Shown: piece by piece, positions 46,301 through 55,590 of the stretch | How the letters are laid out: each line of letters starts with the position of its first letter | Position numbering within the stretch: position 1 is the first letter of the stretch | Source: Variovorax paradoxus | Lineage (GTDB): Bacteria > Pseudomonadota > Gammaproteobacteria > Burkholderiales > Burkholderiaceae_C | Assembly (NCBI RefSeq): GCF_024734665.1 | Contig: NZ_CP102931.1 | Location: 3,284,001-3,348,000, forward strand | Length of the DNA stretch: 64,000 nucleotides | Direction of reading: 5' to 3' | Position numbers and translations under genes: made by a program | The notes under the pieces: generated by a model | Databases searched by the model: none | Told to the model about the DNA's origin: nothing | What the model saw: only the letters and a program-made list of their open reading frames with translations

Positions 46301-47544
46301 AGATCCTCGTCTACTCGATGAACTTCGCTCCCGAGCTGGCCGGCATCGGCAAGTACTCGGGCGAGATGGCCGAGTGGCTGCACGCCCGCGGGCACGAGGT
46401 GCGGGTGATTGCGTCGCCGCCCTTCTTTCCGCAGTGGTCGGTGCTCGAGGGCTACTCGGCCTGGGCCTACCGCAAGACCGACTGGAACGGCGTCACGGTG
46501 TGCCGTGCGCCCACCTGGGTGCCGTCGAAGCCTCGTGCACTGGGACGCATCGGGCACCTGCTGTCTTTCACGCTGTCGAGCATTCCGCTGCTGCTGGCGC
46601 AACTGCGCTGGAAGCCTGACGTGGTGTTCGTGGTGGAGCCGCCCATCTCCTGCGCGCCGGCCGCGCTGTGCTTCGCGAAGCTGCTCGGCATCCGCTCCTG
46701 GCTGCACGTGCAGGACTACGAAGTTGACGCGGCATTCGGCCTCGGCTGGGTGCGCGGCGAGCGGGTGCGGCGCTTCGCCCTGGCCGCCGAGCGCTGGCTG
46801 ATGCGCAAGTTCGACCGGGTGTCGTCCATCTCCTCCACGATGTGCACCAAGGCGCTGGAGAAAGGCGTGGACGAATCGCGGCTGGTGCTGTTTCCGAACT
46901 GGGTCGACGTGCAGGCCATCCAGCCCGTTGCGCGACCGCCGGTGGTCGAAGGCGTGTCGGCACAGGGCTTCCGGGCCGAGCTGAACATTCCCGCCGACGC
47001 GGTGGTCGTGCTCTACGCGGGCAGCCTCGGCAGCAAGCAGGGCATCGAGCTGCTGGCCGAGGCGGCGCGCCTGCTGGTGTGCTCCCACAACATCCACTTC
47101 GTGTTCTGCGGCAACGGCCCGAGCCGTGCCTCGCTGATGGACGCCTGCACCCGGCTGGGCAACACGCATTTTCTCGACCTGCAGCCTGCCGAAAGACTCA
47201 ACGAACTGCTGGGCATGGCCGACATCCACGTGCTGCCCCAGCGCGCCGATGCCGCCGACCTCGTCATGCCGTCGAAGCTGGGCGGCATGCTCGCGAGCGG
47301 CCGCGCCGTGATCGTGACCGCGCACGCCGGCACCGCGCTCAGCGAGGCCGTGTGGGGCCGCGGCGTGGTGGTCGAGCCGGGCGATGCGGCCGCGCTGGCC
47401 GATGCCATCGAACAGCTCTCCATGTCGCCCGAAACGCGCGAGCTGCTGGGTTCCGCCGGCCGCCGTTTCGCCGAGGCCGAACTTGACCGCAACGCAATCC
47501 TGCAGCGCCTCGAAGAGGAACTGCAGCGCTGCATCGCCGGCTGA
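46297..47544 (+). CDS. WcaI-type glycosyltransferase
   Basis: A 415-residue GT4-family protein. GTG at 46297 overlaps the flippase stop. The N-lobe reads VKILVYSMNFAPELAGIGKYSGEMAEWLHARGHEVRVIASPPFFP, the pattern of colanic-acid WcaI enzymes. The C-lobe has VLYAGSLGSKQGIELLAEAARLL, VFCGNGPSR and VMPSKLGGMLASGRAVIVTA. WcaI relatives often transfer fucose, which agrees with the fucose genes here but is not proof. Confidence 0.85.
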   Translation: MKILVYSMNFAPELAGIGKYSGEMAEWLHARGHEVRVIASPPFFPQWSVLEGYSAWAYRKTDWNGVTVCRAPTWVPSKPRALGRIGHLLSFTLSSIPLLLAQLRWKPDVVFVVEPPISCAPAALCFAKLLGIRSWLHVQDYEVDAAFGLGWVRGERVRRFALAAERWLMRKFDRVSSISSTMCTKALEKGVDESRLVLFPNWVDVQAIQPVARPPVVEGVSAQGFRAELNIPADAVVVLYAGSLGSKQGIELLAEAARLLVCSHNIHFVFCGNGPSRASLMDACTRLGNTHFLDLQPAERLNELLGMADIHVLPQRADAADLVMPSKLGGMLASGRAVIVTAHAGTALSEAVWGRGVVVEPGDAAALADAIEQLSMSPETRELLGSAGRRFAEAELDRNAILQRLEEELQRCIAG

Positions 47545-47572
47545 CGCGGCACCCCACACGAGGACCACGACC

Positions 47573-48697
47573 ATGCCCAAGTCCACATCCGCACCCAGGG
47601 TCCTCGTGACCGGCGGCGCCGGCTTCATCGGCAGCCACACCTGCGTGGCGCTGATCGCGGCGGGCTATCAGCCGGTGGTGCTCGACTCGCTCGTCAACAG
47701 CGACGCGCGCTCGCTGCAGCGGGTGGCGTGCATCACGGGGGTCGAACCCGTTCTCGTGCGCGGCGACGTGCGCGACGCGGCGGCGCTCGACCGCACGTTC
47801 GCGGCGCACGGGGTCGAAGCGGTCGTGCATCTCGCAGGGCTGAAGGCGGTCGGTGAATCGGTGGCCGACCCGGTGAGCTACTACGACGTCAACGTGGCCG
47901 GCACCCTGGCGCTGGTGCAAGCCATGGGCCGCGCCGATGTGCGCACGCTGGTGTTCTCCTCGTCGGCCACGGTGTACGGCGACTCGCAGCCCTCGCCCAT
48001 TGCGGAGAGTGCACCTTACGGCGCGGTCAACCCTTATGGCCGCACCAAGGCGATGGTCGAGACCGTGCTGGCCGACCTGGCTCAGGCCGACGCACGCTGG
48101 GGCATTGCCTGCCTGCGCTACTTCAATCCCGTCGGTGCGCACGAAAGCGGCCTGCTCGGCGAGCGCCCGCACGGGCCGCCCAACAACCTGATGCCCTACA
48201 TCTCGCAGGTTGCGGCCGGCGAGCGCGAATGCCTGGTGGTGCACGGCGCCGACTACGAAACGGCTGACGGCACCGGCGTGCGCGACTACGTGCACGTGAT
48301 GGACGTGGCCGAAGGCCATGTGGCGGCGCTGCGCCATGCAGTGCGCCACAGCGGCATTCTCATGACCAACCTTGGCACCGGCCGTGGCGCCTCGGTGCTC
48401 GAAGTGGTGTCGGCCTTCGAGCGCGCGAGCGGTCGCCGCATTGCCCTGCGCATCGGGCCGCGCCGCCCCGGGGACGCGCCCGCCTACTGGGCCGATGCTC
48501 GCAGTGCATTTCTCGCCTTCGGCTGGCGCGCGCGCCGCGACCTCGACCAGATGTGCGCGGACAGCTGGCGCTGGCAGGCCGCGAACCCGCACGGCTTCGA
48601 CGACCCGGCGCCGGCCTTTGCCGCGGACTTTCCGCGCTTTCAGAGCAACGGCACCAGCACGCATATCAACTCCAACCTGGGACACACCCATGTCTGA
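47573..48697 (+). CDS. galE: UDP-glucose 4-epimerase
   Basis: A 374-residue SDR-extended protein from the ATG at 47573 (GAGGA 9 bases upstream). It has VLVTGGAGFIGSHTCVALIAAGY, SSSATVYG, NPYGRTKAMVE (YxxxK) and the GalE-specific LRYFNPVGAHESG and NNLMPYISQVA. It supplies UDP-galactose for the polymer. The C-terminus extends about 30 residues past the usual end and overlaps the response-regulator gene by 8 bases. Confidence 0.93.
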   Translation: MPKSTSAPRVLVTGGAGFIGSHTCVALIAAGYQPVVLDSLVNSDARSLQRVACITGVEPVLVRGDVRDAAALDRTFAAHGVEAVVHLAGLKAVGESVADPVSYYDVNVAGTLALVQAMGRADVRTLVFSSSATVYGDSQPSPIAESAPYGAVNPYGRTKAMVETVLADLAQADARWGIACLRYFNPVGAHESGLLGERPHGPPNNLMPYISQVAAGERECLVVHGADYETADGTGVRDYVHVMDVAEGHVAALRHAVRHSGILMTNLGTGRGASVLEVVSAFERASGRRIALRIGPRRPGDAPAYWADARSAFLAFGWRARRDLDQMCADSWRWQAANPHGFDDPAPAFAADFPRFQSNGTSTHINSNLGHTHV

Positions 48698-49469
48698 CAA
48701 CCCATCCCCCTTTCTTGGCGAGCAGGCCGATGGCCGCTCGGGGTTTCCACCGGGCATCGTTCCGCCTGTTGCGCCGCTGTGGCCCGGCTTCCTGACGGGG
48801 CAGGAGGATGCGCCGGTGCGCGTGCTGCTCGTGGATGACGACGAGTTCATGCGCCGGGTGATCGCGCAGGAGCTGCTGTCTGACCTGCGCATCCAGCTCG
48901 AAGGCCAGGCCGGCAGCCTGCGCGACGGCCGCCGTCTGCTGGCCACGCACGAGTTCGACGTGTTGATGGTCGACCTGCGGCTGGGCGACGGCACCGGCTT
49001 CGACCTGATCCAGGAAGCCCGCGAGCAACATCGCACGGGAGAAATCATCGTGATCTCCGCGCTCGAGGACGAGTCGCACGTGCTGCATGCCTTCGAGCTG
49101 GGCGCCACCGGCTACCTGCTGAAGGACGCGTGGCTCCAGAGCTTCGCGCAGGCCGTTCTGCAGGTGGTCAACGGCGGCGCGGCCATCACGCCCCGGCTGG
49201 CGCGCCGGCTGCTCTCGCGGCTGAGCCACCGGCCCGACAGCCGCACGCCGCCGTCGGTGGAGCCGCCCCCGCGCGAAGCGACGCTGACGGCGCGCGAGTG
49301 CGAGATCCTGCGCTTCGTGGCGCGCGGCCACGTCACCGAGGAGATCGGCGTCAAGCTGGGCATCTCGGGGCAGACCGTCAACGCCCACATCAAGAACATC
49401 TACAAGAAATTGCACGTGCATTCGCGTGCCCAGGCCGTGAGCTATGCGGCGTACTCCGGCCTGATCTGA
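48690..49469 (+). CDS. LuxR/NarL-family response regulator
   Basis: A 259-residue protein with a receiver domain (VRVLLVDDDEFM; phospho-acceptor Asp in VLMVDLRLGDG; Lys in YLLKDAW) and a C-terminal LuxR HTH (LTARECEILRFVARGHVTEEIGVKLGISGQTVNAHIKNIYKKL). No histidine kinase is encoded in the window. Placement inside the EPS run suggests it regulates the locus or a related surface trait. Confidence 0.92.
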   Translation: MSDNPSPFLGEQADGRSGFPPGIVPPVAPLWPGFLTGQEDAPVRVLLVDDDEFMRRVIAQELLSDLRIQLEGQAGSLRDGRRLLATHEFDVLMVDLRLGDGTGFDLIQEAREQHRTGEIIVISALEDESHVLHAFELGATGYLLKDAWLQSFAQAVLQVVNGGAAITPRLARRLLSRLSHRPDSRTPPSVEPPPREATLTARECEILRFVARGHVTEEIGVKLGISGQTVNAHIKNIYKKLHVHSRAQAVSYAAYSGLI

Positions 49470-49500
49470 ACCCCCACATCCCACCACAACGCAAACGATC

Positions 49501-50997
49501 ATGAACACCCCCCTCATCCATCCCGTGGTCCTGTGCGGCGGCAGCGGCACGCGGCTGTGGCCTCTGTCGCGCAAGGCGCTGCCCAAGCAGTTCGCGCCGC
49601 TGATCGGCGGCAAGAGCCTGCTGCATCTCACGCTCGAACGGCTGGCGGTGCTGAATGCCGACATCACCTGCGTCACGTCGGAAGACCATCGCTTCCTGGT
49701 GAAGGAAGCGGTGGAAAACGCGCACGCCACGGGCCGGCAGATCCTCGAGCCGGTGGCGCGCAATACAGCCGCGGCCATGGCCTCGGCCGCCCTGCTGGCC
49801 GAGCCCGACGACCTGCTGCTGTTCGCGCCCTCCGACCATCACATTCCCGACGCCGCGCTGTTCGCCCGCACCGTGCGCACCGGCATCGAGGCTGCACAGG
49901 CCGGCAAGATCGTCACCTTCGGTGTGGTGCCGAGTTTCCCGAGCACCGCGTACGGCTACATCGAAGCCGGCGAGCCCTCGGCCGACGGGCGCAGCCAGGC
50001 CGTGGTGCGCTTTGTCGAAAAGCCGACAGCTGCGGTGGCTGAACAGCTGATCCTGCATGGCGGCTACAGCTGGAACGCGGGCATCCTCCTCGTGCAGGCG
50101 CGCACGCTGATCGCAGCGCTGCGCGGGCACGCGCCCGACATCCTGCTGGCCTGCGAGCGCGCCACTGCCGCCGTTGCAACCGACGGCAGCTTCCTGCGGC
50201 TGGACCGCGCAGCCTTCGAGGATTGCCGAGCCGACAGCATCGACTACGCCGTGCTCGAAAAGCACAAGGACATCGCGGTCGTGAAGTTCGAAGGCCTGTG
50301 GAGCGACGTCGGCAGCTGGAACGCGGTTGCCAGCCTGCACCCGGCGGACGACGCGGGCAACCGGCTGAGCGGCAAGGCCAGCGCGCTGAACTCGCGCAAC
50401 ACCTTCATCCACGCGCCGCACCGGCCGGTGGTGGCACTGGGCACCGAAAACCTGATCATCGTGGACACGCCCGACGCCGTACTGGTGGCCGGCGCTGGCT
50501 GCGCCGAGCAGGTGGCCGACGTGGTGCGCAAGCTCTCGCTGGAAGGCTGCGCCGAGGCCACCGAGCACCGCCGCGTGGTGCGGCCATGGGGCGCGTACGA
50601 CAGCATCGACCTGGGCGAACGCTTCCAGGTCAAGCGCCTGACCGTGAAGCCCGGCGGCAAGCTGTCGCTGCAGATGCACCACCACCGCGCCGAGCACTGG
50701 ATCGTGGTGAAGGGCACGGCGCGCGCCACCTGCAACGGTGAAGTCACGCTGGTGCGCGAGAACGAATCGATCTACCTGCCCTCTGGCGCGATCCACCGGC
50801 TGGAGAACCCGGGCAAGACCGTGCTCGAAGTGATCGAAGTGCAGACCGGCGGCTACCTGGGCGAAGACGACATCGTGCGCTTCGACGACACCTACGGACG
50901 CTGCGCACCGGTCAGGACACTGGCCGATGCGTCGCCGACGCAAGCCTCGGCCGGGTCGGGGGCGAATGCCGTGCTGCATGCGCCCATAAGGCGCTGA
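49501..50997 (+). CDS. manC: Bifunctional mannose-1-phosphate guanylyltransferase / mannose-6-phosphate isomerase
   Basis: A 498-residue type II PMI-GMP enzyme. The N-terminal nucleotidyltransferase reads VVLCGGSGTRLWPLSRKALPKQF, with FAPSDHHIPD and VRFVEKP. The C-terminal cupin, PGGKLSLQMHHHRAEHWIVVKGTA, carries the isomerase site. It makes GDP-mannose, the precursor for GDP-fucose and mannose residues. It is the last gene of the EPS run. Confidence 0.95.
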   Translation: MNTPLIHPVVLCGGSGTRLWPLSRKALPKQFAPLIGGKSLLHLTLERLAVLNADITCVTSEDHRFLVKEAVENAHATGRQILEPVARNTAAAMASAALLAEPDDLLLFAPSDHHIPDAALFARTVRTGIEAAQAGKIVTFGVVPSFPSTAYGYIEAGEPSADGRSQAVVRFVEKPTAAVAEQLILHGGYSWNAGILLVQARTLIAALRGHAPDILLACERATAAVATDGSFLRLDRAAFEDCRADSIDYAVLEKHKDIAVVKFEGLWSDVGSWNAVASLHPADDAGNRLSGKASALNSRNTFIHAPHRPVVALGTENLIIVDTPDAVLVAGAGCAEQVADVVRKLSLEGCAEATEHRRVVRPWGAYDSIDLGERFQVKRLTVKPGGKLSLQMHHHRAEHWIVVKGTARATCNGEVTLVRENESIYLPSGAIHRLENPGKTVLEVIEVQTGGYLGEDDIVRFDDTYGRCAPVRTLADASPTQASAGSGANAVLHAPIRR

Positions 50998-51023
50998 GCT
51001 GTGGATTCAGCCCGCGCAAGAGG

Positions 51024-51626
51024 TCATTGCGGCAGGTACGGCGTGATGTTCCCCAGCGCGTTGGCCAGGTAGGCTTCCTTCTCGCCCACGGGGGCGACGT
51101 AGTGAAGCGCCGCGGCGGCAGCCTCCAGCCCTTCGGTGCGGGCGATGATCCAGCCGGCCAGGTAAGGCGCAGCAAAGCAGCCGCCTGCGGTTGCGACATT
51201 GCCGCGCGCATAGAAGGGCTGGTTCAAGACCTCCACGCCGGCCTCCTGCACCCAGGGCTTGGTGGTCAGGTCGGTGCAGGCCGGTATGCCGCCCACGAGG
51301 CCGAGCTTCGCCAGGATCAAAGTGCCGGAGCACTGCGCTGCGATCAGCTGGCGGGCCGGATCGAGCGCCAGGCGCCCCATCAGCTCGGGGCTGGCGACGA
51401 CCTCCCGTGTCTTCACCCCGCTGCCGACGACAACTGCATCCGCAAGGCGCGCATCCTCCAGCAACGACTGGGCGCGAACGGTGACGCCGTTCATCGATGT
51501 GACTTCCGGGGTCGGACAGCACAAGCTCACGCGCCAGCCCGGCTTCTTGATGCGATTGAGCACGCCCAGCGCGATGAGCGAGTCCAGTTCATTGAAGCCG
51601 TCGAAGGTGAGGATCGCGATGTGCAT
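51024..51626 (-). CDS. DJ-1/PfpI-family protein
   Basis: A 200-residue class I amidotransferase-like protein: MHIAILTFDGFNELDSL, AVVVGSGVKTRE, and the nucleophile elbow IAAQCSGTLILAKLG (Cys-Ser). Such proteins include deglycases, isocyanide hydratases and peptidases; the substrate is not evident. It is divergent from the MocR-type regulator, a common pairing. Confidence 0.85.
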   Translation of the reverse strand: MHIAILTFDGFNELDSLIALGVLNRIKKPGWRVSLCCPTPEVTSMNGVTVRAQSLLEDARLADAVVVGSGVKTREVVASPELMGRLALDPARQLIAAQCSGTLILAKLGLVGGIPACTDLTTKPWVQEAGVEVLNQPFYARGNVATAGGCFAAPYLAGWIIARTEGLEAAAAALHYVAPVGEKEAYLANALGNITPYLPQ

Positions 51627-51670
51627 GGGATTCGTACGTAGGGGTGAGATGCGCTCATCGTAGGCCGGAC

Positions 51671-51694
51671 GATCAATACAATCAAAAAATTGTC
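51671..51694. promoter_or_regulatory. Possible promoter/operator between pfpI-like and mocR-type genes
   Basis: An AT-rich patch in the 84-base divergent gap. ACAAT at 51678-51682 and ATTGT at 51689-51693 form a short inverted repeat with a 6-base spacer, and TACAAT (51677-51682) resembles a -10 box for the plus strand. No good -35 was found. It is a natural place for the MocR-type protein to bind. Confidence 0.35.
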
Positions 51695-51710
51695 ATGGAT
51701 ACATCGCACG

Positions 51711-53045
51711 ATGGCCGAAGCCCGCTACAAGCAACTGGTCGATGAACTCGCCGCCGAGATCCGCGCGGGACGCCTGCTGCCGGGCACCCGCCTGCCCACG
51801 CACCGGCGGCTGGCCGAGCGCCATGGCCTGGCGCTGGTTACTGCGTCGCGCGTCTATGCGGAGCTGGAGGCGATGGGACTGGTCAGCGGCGAGGTCGGCC
51901 GCGGCACCTTCGTGCGCGAGGCGGCGATGCACGGCGGTGTTGGCGTCGATCAGCGGACCATGGCACCGGACCTGGTGGACCTGAACTTCAACTACCCGTC
52001 GCTGCCCGGACAGGGCGAGCTGCTGCGCGCCGCACTACGGCAGCTCGCCGCCGGTGGCGAGCTGGACGCGATGCTGCGCTATGCGCCCCATGGCGGGCGA
52101 ATGCATGAACGCGCCTGCGTCGCCCGACATCTCGCGTCGCGCGGGCTGGTAGCCGAGCCGTCGAGAGTGATGCTTGTCGACGGCGCGCAGCATGGCCTGG
52201 CGGTGACAGTGATGGCGCTGCTGCAACCGGGCGACGTGGTCGCGGTCGATGCTCTCACCTACCCCGGCTTCAAGGTTCTGGCCGAGGCACACCGCCTGGA
52301 GCTGGCACCCATTCCGGCATCCGGACAGGGGCCGGACCTGGACGCGCTGGAACGCCTGTGCGCGCGCCGCCGCGTGAAGGCCATCTACGCGATGCCGACC
52401 CTGCACAACCCGCTGGGCTGGGTGATGAGCGCGAGCCGGCGCCGGCGGCTGGCCGCCATCGCAAGGCGGCATGGCCTGCTCGTCATCGAAGACGCGGCCT
52501 ACGCCTTTCTGGCCGACGATCCACCGCCGCCGCTGGCAACGCTGGCACCGGAAACGACGGTGTATGTCTCCGGCTTGTCCAAGAACGTGGCGACAGGGTT
52601 GCGCGTGGGCTTCGTCGTTGCGCCGGAGGCGTGGGTGCCGAAGATCGAACGGGCGATACGGGCCACGACATGGTGCACGCCGGGCGTGACCACGGCGATC
52701 GCCTGTGCGTGGCTGGAGGACGGCACGGTCGACCGGCTCGAATCCGAGAAGCGCCGCGACGCTTCGATGCGGCAGATCATCGCCAGCGAAGCGCTCGCGG
52801 CGCTGCGATGCGTGCGCCATCCCGCGTCGTACTTCGTCTGGCTGCCCTTGCCGGAAGAAACACGCGCCGACCGGGTCGCGGCGGCGCTGATGCGCGAAGG
52901 CGTTTCGGTGTCGACGGCCGAGCCCTTTGCCACGTCGCAGCATGTGCCGCATGCCTTGCGGCTGGCGCTCGGCTCCGTTGGGCTGGACAGCTTGCGCAGT
53001 GCGTTGCTGACGGTGCGACGGGTGGTCGAGGAGCAGTCCTGCTGA
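51711..53045 (+). CDS. MocR-type GntR/aminotransferase-like transcriptional regulator
   Basis: A 444-residue protein. The ATG at 51711 is preferred over a TTG at 51690. A winged-helix GntR domain spans the first 75 residues (RYKQLVDELAAEIRAGRLLPGTRLPTHRRLAERHGLALVTASRVYAELEA). A fold-type I aminotransferase-like domain follows, with the PLP-Lys region VYVSGLSKNVATGLRVGFV. MocR proteins use PLP to sense amino-acid metabolites. It probably controls the divergent DJ-1/PfpI gene. Confidence 0.92.
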   Translation: MAEARYKQLVDELAAEIRAGRLLPGTRLPTHRRLAERHGLALVTASRVYAELEAMGLVSGEVGRGTFVREAAMHGGVGVDQRTMAPDLVDLNFNYPSLPGQGELLRAALRQLAAGGELDAMLRYAPHGGRMHERACVARHLASRGLVAEPSRVMLVDGAQHGLAVTVMALLQPGDVVAVDALTYPGFKVLAEAHRLELAPIPASGQGPDLDALERLCARRRVKAIYAMPTLHNPLGWVMSASRRRRLAAIARRHGLLVIEDAAYAFLADDPPPPLATLAPETTVYVSGLSKNVATGLRVGFVVAPEAWVPKIERAIRATTWCTPGVTTAIACAWLEDGTVDRLESEKRRDASMRQIIASEALAALRCVRHPASYFVWLPLPEETRADRVAAALMREGVSVSTAEPFATSQHVPHALRLALGSVGLDSLRSALLTVRRVVEEQSC

Positions 53046-53052
53046 GGGCGCC

Positions 53053-54054
53053 CTATCTAACCTTCACAACGACCTTGCCCTTTGCACGTCCGGCATCGAC
53101 ATACGCAATGGCTTCATTGGTGGATTCGAACGGAAAGATCCGGTCCACGACCGGACGGATAGCCCCGGATTCGATGAGAGCGGTGATCCTGCGCAGCTGC
53201 GCTCCGTTCGCCCTCATGAAGAGAAACGAATAGCTCACGGAGTGGCGTCGTGCGTTCTTCCTGATGCGACGGCTCAAAAGCCGCATCGCCAGTTTCAGGA
53301 ACCAGGAAGCACCAATGTCTTGCGCATAGGCGGGATCAGGCGGCCCCGAGATCGAGATGAGCTTTCCGCCAGGCTTCAGGACGCGCAGCGACTTGTCGAG
53401 CGTTTCGCCATCCAGGCTGTTCAGGACCACGTCGTAGTCGCGCAGGATCGCCGAGAAGTCGCCCTTCTTGTAGTCGATCACGACATCGGCGCCAAGGCCC
53501 TTCACCCAATCGACGTTCGCCGTGCTCGTTGTGGTGGCAACAAACGCACCGGCATGCTTCGCCAGCTGAATTGCCAACGTCCCCACGCCACCTGAGCCTG
53601 CGTGGACAAGAACCTTCTGGCCTTGCTTGAGCTGCGCCATCTCGATCAGCGCCTGCCAGGCAGTCAACCCCACAAGGGGGATTGAAGCGGCCTCTTCCAT
53701 GCTCAGGTTCTTCGGCTTGAGCGCAAGCGAGTCTTCCTTGATCGCAATGAACTCCGCAAAGCCGCCGATACGATCCTGATCGGGTCGCGCATAGACCTCG
53801 TCTCCGGGTCGGAATCGCCGCACCTGCGATCCGACTTCGACCACCACGCCAGCCACGTCGTTTCCCAGGATCAGCGGCAAGCGATAAGGCAGGAGGAGCT
53901 TGAATTCTCCGTTGCGGATCTTGGAGTCCAGCACATTCACGCTGGCAGCGTGGATCTCGACCAGCACGTCGTCAGGCCGCAGTTTCGGACGCGGCATCTC
54001 GGCAGCGCGCAGCCCACTGTTGCGGCCATAGCGATCGATGATGAACGCTTTCAT
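53053..54054 (-). CDS. NADP-dependent MDR-family oxidoreductase (quinone reductase-like)
   Basis: A 333-residue medium-chain dehydrogenase/reductase with no zinc ligands. It has FKLLLPYRLPLILGNDVAGVVVEVG, the cofactor loop VLVHAGSGGVGTLAIQLAKHAGA and ALGADVVIDYKKGD-like spacing. It likely reduces quinones or enals with NADPH. The start codon overlaps the SDR stop (TGATG), so the two are co-translated under the TetR-type operator upstream. Confidence 0.9.
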   Translation of the reverse strand: MKAFIIDRYGRNSGLRAAEMPRPKLRPDDVLVEIHAASVNVLDSKIRNGEFKLLLPYRLPLILGNDVAGVVVEVGSQVRRFRPGDEVYARPDQDRIGGFAEFIAIKEDSLALKPKNLSMEEAASIPLVGLTAWQALIEMAQLKQGQKVLVHAGSGGVGTLAIQLAKHAGAFVATTTSTANVDWVKGLGADVVIDYKKGDFSAILRDYDVVLNSLDGETLDKSLRVLKPGGKLISISGPPDPAYAQDIGASWFLKLAMRLLSRRIRKNARRHSVSYSFLFMRANGAQLRRITALIESGAIRPVVDRIFPFESTNEAIAYVDAGRAKGKVVVKVR

Positions 54055-54890
54055 CACATGTTCCCTGCCGGATTCGCGTCGAGTCGCAGGTCTTTTCGGA
54101 TGCCGGCATCGAGAAGACCGGCAGGCGCAAACCGGCGCAGTAATTGCAGGCGGCTTGCGAGGCTGCCGGCGGTGTACCGGAGTTTCGGGCGCTCCGCAGT
54201 GGCGGCTTTCAGCACAGTGTCGGCCACGACGTCTGGCTGGTCAGCGGTTGCCATCACCTCCTTCACCCTCTTGATCACACCCGTGCGAGCCTCGCGATAT
54301 TCGTCGAGCTTGGCGTCGGGCTCCAGAAAGTTCGCGTCGAACGGCGTCTTCGTGTACGCGGGCTCGATGACCGAGACGCGGATGCCTCTGGTGCGCAGCT
54401 CATGGTCCAGTGATTCGGAATAGCCTTCGATTGCGTGCTTGGTTGCGGCATAGAGCGCTCCATATGGCATCGGCAGGAAACCGAGCACCGAGCCGATGTT
54501 GATGATGCGGCCGCTCCCCTGGCGCCGCATGTGGGGCAGGACGGCGCGCGTCATGCGGATAAGCCCGAAGAAGTTCGTCTCGAAGATCGAGCGGGCCTGT
54601 GCAATCGAGCTCTCTTCCGCACCGCCGGGTGCGACGCCGAACCCTGCGTTGTTCACGAGCAGGTCGATGCGGCCGTTCAGTCGCATCACTTCATTCACCG
54701 CAGCTTCTACGGATTCGTCGCTGGTCACGTCGAGGGACAGCATGTCGAAGGGTTGCCTGCTGCCCGCCGTGGCTCCGCGCCTGCTGGTGCCGTAGACCTT
54801 GTAGCCGGCCGCCGCGAGCCGATGCGCGGTGGCTTCACCGATGCCTGATGAGGCACCCGTGACGAGTGCGACGGAACCTTCGTTTTTCAT
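54054..54890 (-). CDS. SDR-family oxidoreductase
   Basis: A 278-residue short-chain dehydrogenase: VALVTGASSGIGEATAHRLAAAGY, NNAGFG, INIGSVLGFLPMPYGALYAATKHAIEG (Ser, YxxxK) and RVSVIEPAYTKTP. The substrate is unknown. It is first in a two-gene unit with the MDR oxidoreductase, 105 bases from the TetR-type gene, and its promoter region carries an operator-like sequence shared with that gene. Confidence 0.9.
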   Translation of the reverse strand: MKNEGSVALVTGASSGIGEATAHRLAAAGYKVYGTSRRGATAGSRQPFDMLSLDVTSDESVEAAVNEVMRLNGRIDLLVNNAGFGVAPGGAEESSIAQARSIFETNFFGLIRMTRAVLPHMRRQGSGRIINIGSVLGFLPMPYGALYAATKHAIEGYSESLDHELRTRGIRVSVIEPAYTKTPFDANFLEPDAKLDEYREARTGVIKRVKEVMATADQPDVVADTVLKAATAERPKLRYTAGSLASRLQLLRRFAPAGLLDAGIRKDLRLDANPAGNM

Positions 54891-54936
54891 GGGATGCCTC
54901 TTGGGGAGTTGGGGATATTGGTCATTTTTTGATAAT

Positions 54937-54956
54937 TAGATGATGAATGTCATATT
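54937..54956. promoter_or_regulatory. TetR-type operator copy upstream of the SDR gene
   Basis: TAGATGATGAATGTCATATT matches the self-complementary site near the TetR gene (55591-55610) at 16 of 20 positions when read in the matching orientation. It lies 46 bases upstream of the SDR start in an AT-rich gap. Confidence 0.65.
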
Positions 54957-54995
54957 TAAAGGCGAGCGCGATCTCAGCTTGGTCTGCGTGAGAAA

Positions 54996-55577
54996 TCAGG
55001 CGCCGGACGGAGCGAAGTGCTCCAGCGTCGCCTTGCGCAACGCTTCAGAGAGCTTGGGATCGTCGACGGCGCGTGCCATCAGCAATGTTCCGACTGCCGT
55101 AGCGACGGTTACGAGCGCACGCTCGTGCGCGCCCGGCTGCCCCCAGTCGGGCGACTGCCGGGCAACGAGATCGATCATCTCCTTGATACGGCGGGTGGCC
55201 GCGCGCCGCACCTCGGGCGCCTGGCGTGGCATCTCGGAGCCGAGGGCTGCTATCGGGCAGCCAGTCTCGACGCCTTCGATGTGCTCCTTGGAAAGATAAG
55301 CCTGCAGCAGAGCTTGCAGCGCCTGGTCTGGCGGTGCTTCGGCCGCGATGCTTGCGGAGGCTGCGACCGCTTCTGCTCCCGCACGGTCCGCTGCTTCGGC
55401 AAGCATTGCCTCGCGTGAAGCGAAGTGCGCGTAGAAGCCGCCGTGGGTCAGGCCGGCGCCTTTCATGATGTCGGCGACGGCAGTGCCGCCATAGCCACTG
55501 CGACGTATGGCGCGCGCGGCAGTCTCCACGATGCGTTCGTGCGTGGCTTCCTTTTGCAGGCGGGAGGTTCTCGGCAT
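54996..55577 (-). CDS. TetR/AcrR-family transcriptional regulator
   Basis: A 193-residue protein with an N-terminal HTH (EATHERIVETAARAIRRSGYGGTAVADIMKGAGLTHGGFYAHFASREAML), the TetR pattern ending in GGFYxHFxSKE. The ligand-binding half is typical of repressors of oxidoreductase genes. It probably represses itself and the SDR/MDR pair through the matching palindromes at 55591-55610 and 54937-54956. Confidence 0.92.
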   Translation of the reverse strand: MPRTSRLQKEATHERIVETAARAIRRSGYGGTAVADIMKGAGLTHGGFYAHFASREAMLAEAADRAGAEAVAASASIAAEAPPDQALQALLQAYLSKEHIEGVETGCPIAALGSEMPRQAPEVRRAATRRIKEMIDLVARQSPDWGQPGAHERALVTVATAVGTLLMARAVDDPKLSEALRKATLEHFAPSGA

Positions 55578-55590
55578 GATTGGGCCATTT

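Noticed and set aside
50993..51012. Small hairpin (GCTGA/TCAGC) after manC
   Set aside because: A 5-bp stem without a T-tract is too weak to call a terminator.
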